The notes under the pieces: model-generated
Seen by the model: only the letters and a program-made list of their open reading frames with translations
Told to the model about the DNA's origin: nothing
Database searches by the model: none
Made by a program: the position numbers and the translations under genes
In this document: positions 43,212-46,706 of the stretch, one piece after another
Numbering within the stretch: position 1 is the first letter of the stretch
Layout: each line of letters opens with the position of its first letter
Assembly (NCBI RefSeq): GCF_018403685.1
Contig: NZ_BOVK01000021.1
Coordinates: 1-46,706, forward strand
Reading direction: 5' to 3'
Source of the DNA: Xylanibacillus composti
GTDB lineage: Bacteria > Bacillota > Bacilli > Paenibacillales > K13
DNA: 46,706 bases

Positions 43212-44945
43212 ATGGGGTACGCAGTTGAAGTAATCAAAGCCAATCGGAAGCTATCAGATCGTGTTGGAGGAAGGCCAGACCGTCTGCGCGTTGCTCCTTA
43301 TGCCAGAGTGAGTACCGACACGGAAGAACAGTTAAGCAGCTATAAGTCGCAAGTTGCTCACTATACAGATATGGTTAGCCAACGAAACGATTGGATATTG
43401 GTGGACATTTACGCGGATGAAGCCATCACGGGAACCCAAGTGAAGAAACGTGATGATTTCCAACGACTGATAAAGGATTGCATGGATGGCAAAATTGATA
43501 TGGTTATTACCAAGTCCATTTCAAGGTTTGCCAGAAATACTGTGGACACTTTGAAATATGTTCGCATGTTGAAAGAAAGAAACGTTGCTGTATTTTTTGA
43601 GAAAGAGAATATCAACACGCTTACTATGGATGGGGAAATGTTACTAACCATTTTAAGTTCGGTTGCTCAACAAGAGGTTGAGAATATTTCTTCTATTGTA
43701 AAAATGGGCTTGAAAATGAAAATGCAACGTGGGGAACTGGTTGGATTTCAAAGCTGCCTTGGATATGACTATGATCCCGTTACCAAACAGATATCGGTAA
43801 ACGAAGAAGAAGCTAAGATTGTACGCTACATCTTTGAGCGCTATATTTCTGGTGTTGGTGCATACGTGATTGCAAAAGAACTGATGGAATTTGGATATAA
43901 GACGAAAAGTGGGAATCCCGAATGGAATGATACAACTGTTCTAGGCATTATTAAGAATGAGAAATATAAAGGTGATCTCCTTCAGGGAAAGACGTTTACT
44001 CTCGATCCGATTTCCAAGCGCAGACTTGAAAATCATGGTGAGGAAGATCAATACTACATCAAAAATCATCATGAGCCAATTGTCAGCGAAGAAGTCTTTA
44101 ACAAGGCACAGGATATATTGCACCGTAGAGGAAAAAATCGCGGGAAGCTTAAACAAGGCAGTAAACGGGAAAAATACAGTAGGAAATTCGCTTTTAGCAG
44201 CAAGTTGGAATGTGCGTTCTGTGGTTCCAACTTCTCTCGGCGGAGTTGGAATAGTGGTACATCGCATGAAAAGACAATTTGGCAGTGTACCACTAACACG
44301 AAGAAGGGAAAAAGATTTTGTCCGCACAGCAAAGGAATAGAAGAAAAAATTATTGAAGGTGCATTTATTGAAACGTACAAATTAGTTTGTAGTAATCATA
44401 AGGATGTGTTAGACGAATTATTAATCAGAATGGAATCCGTATTTAGTGACCAGAACAATCAAAAACAATTGAACAAAATTATAAATGAAATCCAGGCGAT
44501 TGAACATAAGCGCTGTAAACTGATCGACTTGCATCTGGAAGAAAAAATAGACCGCCCAACATATGAGCGTAAGTTTGAGGAACTCGAATCCACGTTGACC
44601 GAACTGCTCGACGAAAGAGAGGGATTGGAGGAAGCGGCGCAAGAAGAAATCAATATCGAGAAAAGAATTGAACATTTCCGCAAAGTGCTTCAAACGAATG
44701 CCATCCTGTCTACATTTGACCGGAATGTGTTTGAGAGCGTCGTTGATAAAGTTATAATTGGAGAGAGCCTTAATGAAGGTAACCCTAATCCTTATAAGCT
44801 AACTTTTATCTATAAAACAGGCTTTACGAGCAGCGTTCAAGCCAAGATGGGCAGGCAAAATCGAAAAAAGCCCTCAGTAAATGAAAGGAGTGATTCATGT
44901 TCCTATTCCCAACTCAACACATGTGGAGTGTGCAGCGAGACTTGA
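43212..44945 (+). CDS. Large serine recombinase (integrase) of the island
   Basis: A 577-residue recombinase. ATG 43212 follows AAAGGAG; a TTG at 43137 overlaps the previous gene. The resolvase-type catalytic domain has S34 in YARVSTDTEEQ and the arginine-rich ITKSISRFARNTVDTLKYVR. A recombinase domain follows, then a zinc ribbon (CAFCGSNF...CTTNT...FCPH), and a coiled-coil (about 415-490). The C-terminus crosses the attR core: the last natural codon is GTG 44928-44930, and the final CSET comes from host rlmCD DNA read in another frame. On the circular element the frame would run on for 57 codons (14160-14333), giving about 630 residues. Confidence 0.92.
   Translation: MGYAVEVIKANRKLSDRVGGRPDRLRVAPYARVSTDTEEQLSSYKSQVAHYTDMVSQRNDWILVDIYADEAITGTQVKKRDDFQRLIKDCMDGKIDMVITKSISRFARNTVDTLKYVRMLKERNVAVFFEKENINTLTMDGEMLLTILSSVAQQEVENISSIVKMGLKMKMQRGELVGFQSCLGYDYDPVTKQISVNEEEAKIVRYIFERYISGVGAYVIAKELMEFGYKTKSGNPEWNDTTVLGIIKNEKYKGDLLQGKTFTLDPISKRRLENHGEEDQYYIKNHHEPIVSEEVFNKAQDILHRRGKNRGKLKQGSKREKYSRKFAFSSKLECAFCGSNFSRRSWNSGTSHEKTIWQCTTNTKKGKRFCPHSKGIEEKIIEGAFIETYKLVCSNHKDVLDELLIRMESVFSDQNNQKQLNKIINEIQAIEHKRCKLIDLHLEEKIDRPTYERKFEELESTLTELLDEREGLEEAAQEEINIEKRIEHFRKVLQTNAILSTFDRNVFESVVDKVIIGESLNEGNPNPYKLTFIYKTGFTSSVQAKMGRQNRKKPSVNERSDSCSYSQLNTCGVCSET
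44920..44930 (+). other. attR core of the island
   Basis: CATGTGGAGTG, identical to 14149-14159. To the left is recombinase coding sequence; to the right, in the rlmCD frame, are the missing C-terminal codons of the methyltransferase. The predicted empty site joins CATACGGTG-core-TGCAGCGAG, and the predicted attP joins AACTCAACA-core-CGTAATAGG. Confidence 0.85.
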
Positions 44946-44973
44946 AAGAAGAGAGACTGCCGATAGTTTGTAA
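44920..44973 (+). pseudogene. rlmCD: Displaced 3' end of rlmCD
   Basis: In the same phase as the gene at 12310-14190, this encodes HVECAARLERRETADSL and a TAA at 44971-44973. HVEC followed by a basic 'xRLER' tail is the usual end of RlmCD-type methyltransferases. Joined to codon 613 of the split gene it restores a 630-residue enzyme. It has no start of its own here and is silent. Confidence 0.8.
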
Positions 44974-45131
44974 GCCAGAACAGCTTATACCGTATTCTAT
45001 GTACTGTTCAACAACTGTAAAAAGCTGTTCGTCCTTTCAAAATGGTCGAAGAGACGATAACTTTTGTCTATGCACATCTCAAGTTCTATGAATAATTTGT
45101 AATATCCTAGAACTGAAAGGTGTGAAGCAAC

Positions 45132-45512
45132 ATGATTCAAAAGTCTGCAACTATTTCTCAAACTTATCCCCGGCTCACGCTCTTTACTGATGAAAACTTC
45201 CGCGGAGCTTCGAGGGTATTAAGGGGCAATCTCGGTATTCGTACTCTCGATGACGTTATTAGTGGAGAAGACGCCGAAAGTCTTCGTTTCTTCTCCACAA
45301 GCGACAACGCCACACTTGTTTTGTTCACGCGTACAAGATTCCGCGGTAACTTCAGGATTTTGCGCAGAAACCGCAATATAGCCGATCTCGATGATCTCAT
45401 CAATGGTGCGGATGTGGAATCGCTTATTGCTACGAATCAAAGATTGACAGTTGAGCAAGTGCGGGGAATAAGAAACTCTGGAACCTTGCCTTCTGGTTAC
45501 AGGACGATCTAA
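45132..45512 (+). CDS. Beta/gamma-crystallin-like protein
   Basis: A 126-residue protein with GAAAGGTG ahead of its ATG. It contains two similar Greek-key-type motifs: RLTLFTDENFRGASRVLRGN and TLVLFTRTRFRGNFRILRRN, each followed by 'xxLDDxIxGxDxESL'. This duplicated 'Y/F-x-D-x-x-F-x-G' pattern is typical of bacterial beta/gamma-crystallin proteins, some of which bind calcium. No signal peptide is visible, so it is probably cytoplasmic or spore-associated. It is host DNA just outside attR and ends before a strong terminator. Confidence 0.8.
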   Translation: MIQKSATISQTYPRLTLFTDENFRGASRVLRGNLGIRTLDDVISGEDAESLRFFSTSDNATLVLFTRTRFRGNFRILRRNRNIADLDDLINGADVESLIATNQRLTVEQVRGIRNSGTLPSGYRTI

Positions 45513-45556
45513 AGGGTTGCCAGATTATAATTGATTTTGATGAATCACACTAATAG

Positions 45557-45602
45557 AACTAAGCAGTCAGTTGCCCAGACGCGACTAACTGCTTAGTTTT
45601 TT
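45557..45602 (+). terminator. Intrinsic terminator after the crystallin-like gene
   Basis: A 17-bp stem, AACTAAGCAGTCAGTTG (45557-45573) with 45582-45598, has two weak positions and an eight-base loop and ends in a run of Ts. It is the clearest terminator in the window. Confidence 0.92.
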
Positions 45603-45634
45603 TAACGGTCTGCATATGTGTAATTTTCGATAAA

Positions 45635-45922
45635 TTGAACGATAATGCGACGCGATACGTGGACGCGGACGGGTGCATGATCGCCATGAGCGCAGTCCAA
45701 GAAGGCGGCACCGTCAGGATCACTGTCAAGGATAACGGCGCCGGCATCGACCCTGTGGATTTGCCGCATATCTATCGCGGCGATAAATCGCGTTCCAGCG
45801 TATCTGGCGGCAAATGAGGCTTGGGGCTCGGTAAACGCACCACACATGTGGAGCTTGCAGGAAGAATTGAAAGAATGGATCTGCCTATCAAAAACAAAAC
45901 TTTGAACAAACATGCCTGGTAG
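45635..45922 (+). pseudogene. C-terminal fragment of a sensor histidine kinase
   Basis: The frame starts inside the ATPase domain: LNDNATRYV (N box), VRITVKDNGAGIDPVDLPHI (G1), YRGDKSRSSVSGGK, then an in-frame TGA at 45815-45817, then GLGLGKRTTHVELAGRIERM (G2 and the following strand) and a TAG at 45920-45922. Membrane, HAMP and phosphoacceptor regions are missing and no ribosome binding site is present. It is a relic of a kinase gene. Confidence 0.75.
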
Positions 45923-45994
45923 AACTGATTTCAAGGAGGATTTTGGTAAATTTATGCCGAAAATAGTCGTATCATATCTACGAGGTGATTAAGA

Positions 45995-46555
45995 ATGATG
46001 TATTTCCTTGCCGTCTTCCTCCCCCCAGTAGCTGTATTACTAACCGGAAGATGGAGAGCCGCTATTGTGAATCTGTTTTTTACTCTCCTGTTTTGGATAC
46101 CTGGTATATTGCATGCAGTTTTCATCTTGGCCCAAACGAGAAGCAGAATGAAGATTGAAGTTGCTGCAACAACCGAAGTAGCGCAGGAGAAGAATTTTCG
46201 AGAATTCACGGTCAACATTGCGGGGATTACATATGAAAATGATGACGGGTCCTCACGCATAAAAATCGCAAAGTCCTGTAGAGCTGGACAAAAATTAAAT
46301 CTGGTCAGAGATCCGGATAATCCTCACGATAAAAATGCCGTAAAGATCATGACAGAAGACGGAAGACAGCTGGGTTTCCTAGATGCATCGACTGCTGCAG
46401 AATTACAAGCAACATTAAAAGGAACATCAAATACCTTCAGCAGTACAGATGCAGCATTCGTCGAATCGGGGGAATTTGAAAATGATAGGCGGGAAACAAA
46501 ACCATATGCCAAGATTCTCGTTCGCAAATATTATAAGAGTAAGACAAATAAGTAG
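45995..46555 (+). CDS. YqaE/Pmp3-like membrane segment fused to a HIRAN domain
   Basis: A 186-residue protein with GAGGTGA ahead of the double ATG. Residues 1-50 are two transmembrane helices with YqaE/Pmp3 signatures (YFLAVFLPPVAVLLTGRWRA, then FWIPGILHAVFIL). After a short linker, residues about 68-140 match a HIRAN domain: FTVNIAGITYEN, CRAGQKLNLVRDPDNPHDKN, AVKIMTEDGRQLGFLD. HIRAN domains bind single-stranded or damaged DNA ends in helicase proteins; here there is no helicase and the domain would be tethered to the membrane. It is followed by about 150 bp (46556-46706) in which I see no gene. Confidence 0.8.
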   Translation: MMYFLAVFLPPVAVLLTGRWRAAIVNLFFTLLFWIPGILHAVFILAQTRSRMKIEVAATTEVAQEKNFREFTVNIAGITYENDDGSSRIKIAKSCRAGQKLNLVRDPDNPHDKNAVKIMTEDGRQLGFLDASTAAELQATLKGTSNTFSSTDAAFVESGEFENDRRETKPYAKILVRKYYKSKTNK

Positions 46556-46706
46556 GGAAAGGAATAGGCCCCGAAGCTAAAATAGGTATAAGAAAGCTTG
46601 TGTCTGCACGGAATATACCTGAATCTGCATAGCCTGGACCGAATATAACGAATAATAGTTCGGCGCAACCCACGGTTCCGATTTCTCGGGTCTGTCAAAG
46701 ATTTTG

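Larger units (their letters stand above)
14149..44930 (+). mobile_element. About 30.77-kb genomic island integrated in the 3' end of rlmCD
   Basis: The boundaries are the two CATGTGGAGTG cores, 30,771 bp apart. The split rlmCD, a large serine recombinase abutting the right core, and foreign-looking cargo in between all support site-specific integration. Cargo: parAB, a Tad-like secretion cluster, a ger operon, a two-component system, a LAL regulator, two SLH proteins, a truncated group II intron and several gene fragments. No relaxase, coupling protein, VirB4 or replication initiator is recognised, so it is either an integrative element that lost transfer genes, or one that relies on another system. 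Several truncated genes (pilin, intron, photolyase-like) show it is mosaic. Confidence 0.85.

Noticed and set aside
45840-45875. A second attR-like sequence (CATGTGGAGCTTGCAGG, reading THVELAGRIER) that would imply a nested element.
   Set aside because: The frame belongs to a histidine kinase relic: GLGLGKRTTHVELAGRIER is the G2 box and the following strand of a kinase ATPase domain, so the likeness to the rlmCD end is coincidental.

Overview
The window looks like chromosomal DNA of an endospore-forming member of the Bacillota, most likely a Paenibacillus-type bacterium. The pointers are a YesM/YesN-like two-component pair next to a sugar ABC transporter, a yerC-type TrpR-like gene, the dgkB-rlmCD neighbourhood, S-layer (SLH) proteins, a GerA-family germinant receptor and consistent AGGAGG-type ribosome binding sites. 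The species cannot be fixed from sequence reading alone.

Left flank (1-14190), host backbone. Position 1-141 holds the edge of an IS3-like element. At 491-7346 lie a response regulator and histidine kinase on the minus strand, divergent from two sugar ABC permeases and their lipoprotein binding protein: a sense-and-import unit. At 7441-9500 a poorly conserved gene sits between two 135-bp MITE-like repeats with perfect 14-bp terminal inverted repeats, next to a 38-bp tandem repeat. From 9503 come a Gly/Arg-rich protein, yerC, a CbiX-type chelatase, a diacylglycerol kinase and the 23S rRNA methyltransferase gene rlmCD. This RlmCD carries an unusual insert built of 9-residue repeats.

Island (about 14149-44930). 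The 3' end of rlmCD is split. The first part stops at 14190 with an atypical tail, and the conventional C-terminal codons reappear in the same frame at 44920-44973, after a large serine recombinase gene. Both junctions share CATGTGGAGTG, which defines attL and attR of an integrated element of about 30.77 kb. Closing the circle in silico puts the recombinase reading frame through attP into a 57-codon tail at 14160-14333 that ends just before a terminator. The attachment site therefore appears to lie inside the integrase gene, and integration would change the integrase C-terminus. Cargo from left to right: ParA/ParB; a Tad-like (type IVc pilus or secretion) cluster with a SAF-domain protein, two TadZ-like ATPases, a TadA ATPase, two TadB/TadC-like membrane proteins and a truncated pilin-like protein; a spore germinant receptor operon (A-C-B-D) on the minus strand; an exported protein with a two-component system whose regulator is frameshifted; a MalT/LuxR-type (LAL) regulator; two very large SLH surface proteins (RCC1-type and GLUG-type); a truncated group II intron just after a terminator; fragments of a radical-SAM photolyase-like gene and a GTP cyclohydrolase II-like gene; a SHOCT-like small protein; and the serine recombinase. 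I recognise no relaxase, VirB4/VirD4-type conjugation protein or replication initiator.

Right flank (44931-46706): the rlmCD 3' remnant, a beta/gamma-crystallin-like protein, a strong terminator, a decayed histidine kinase fragment, and a fusion of a YqaE/Pmp3-like membrane segment with a HIRAN domain.
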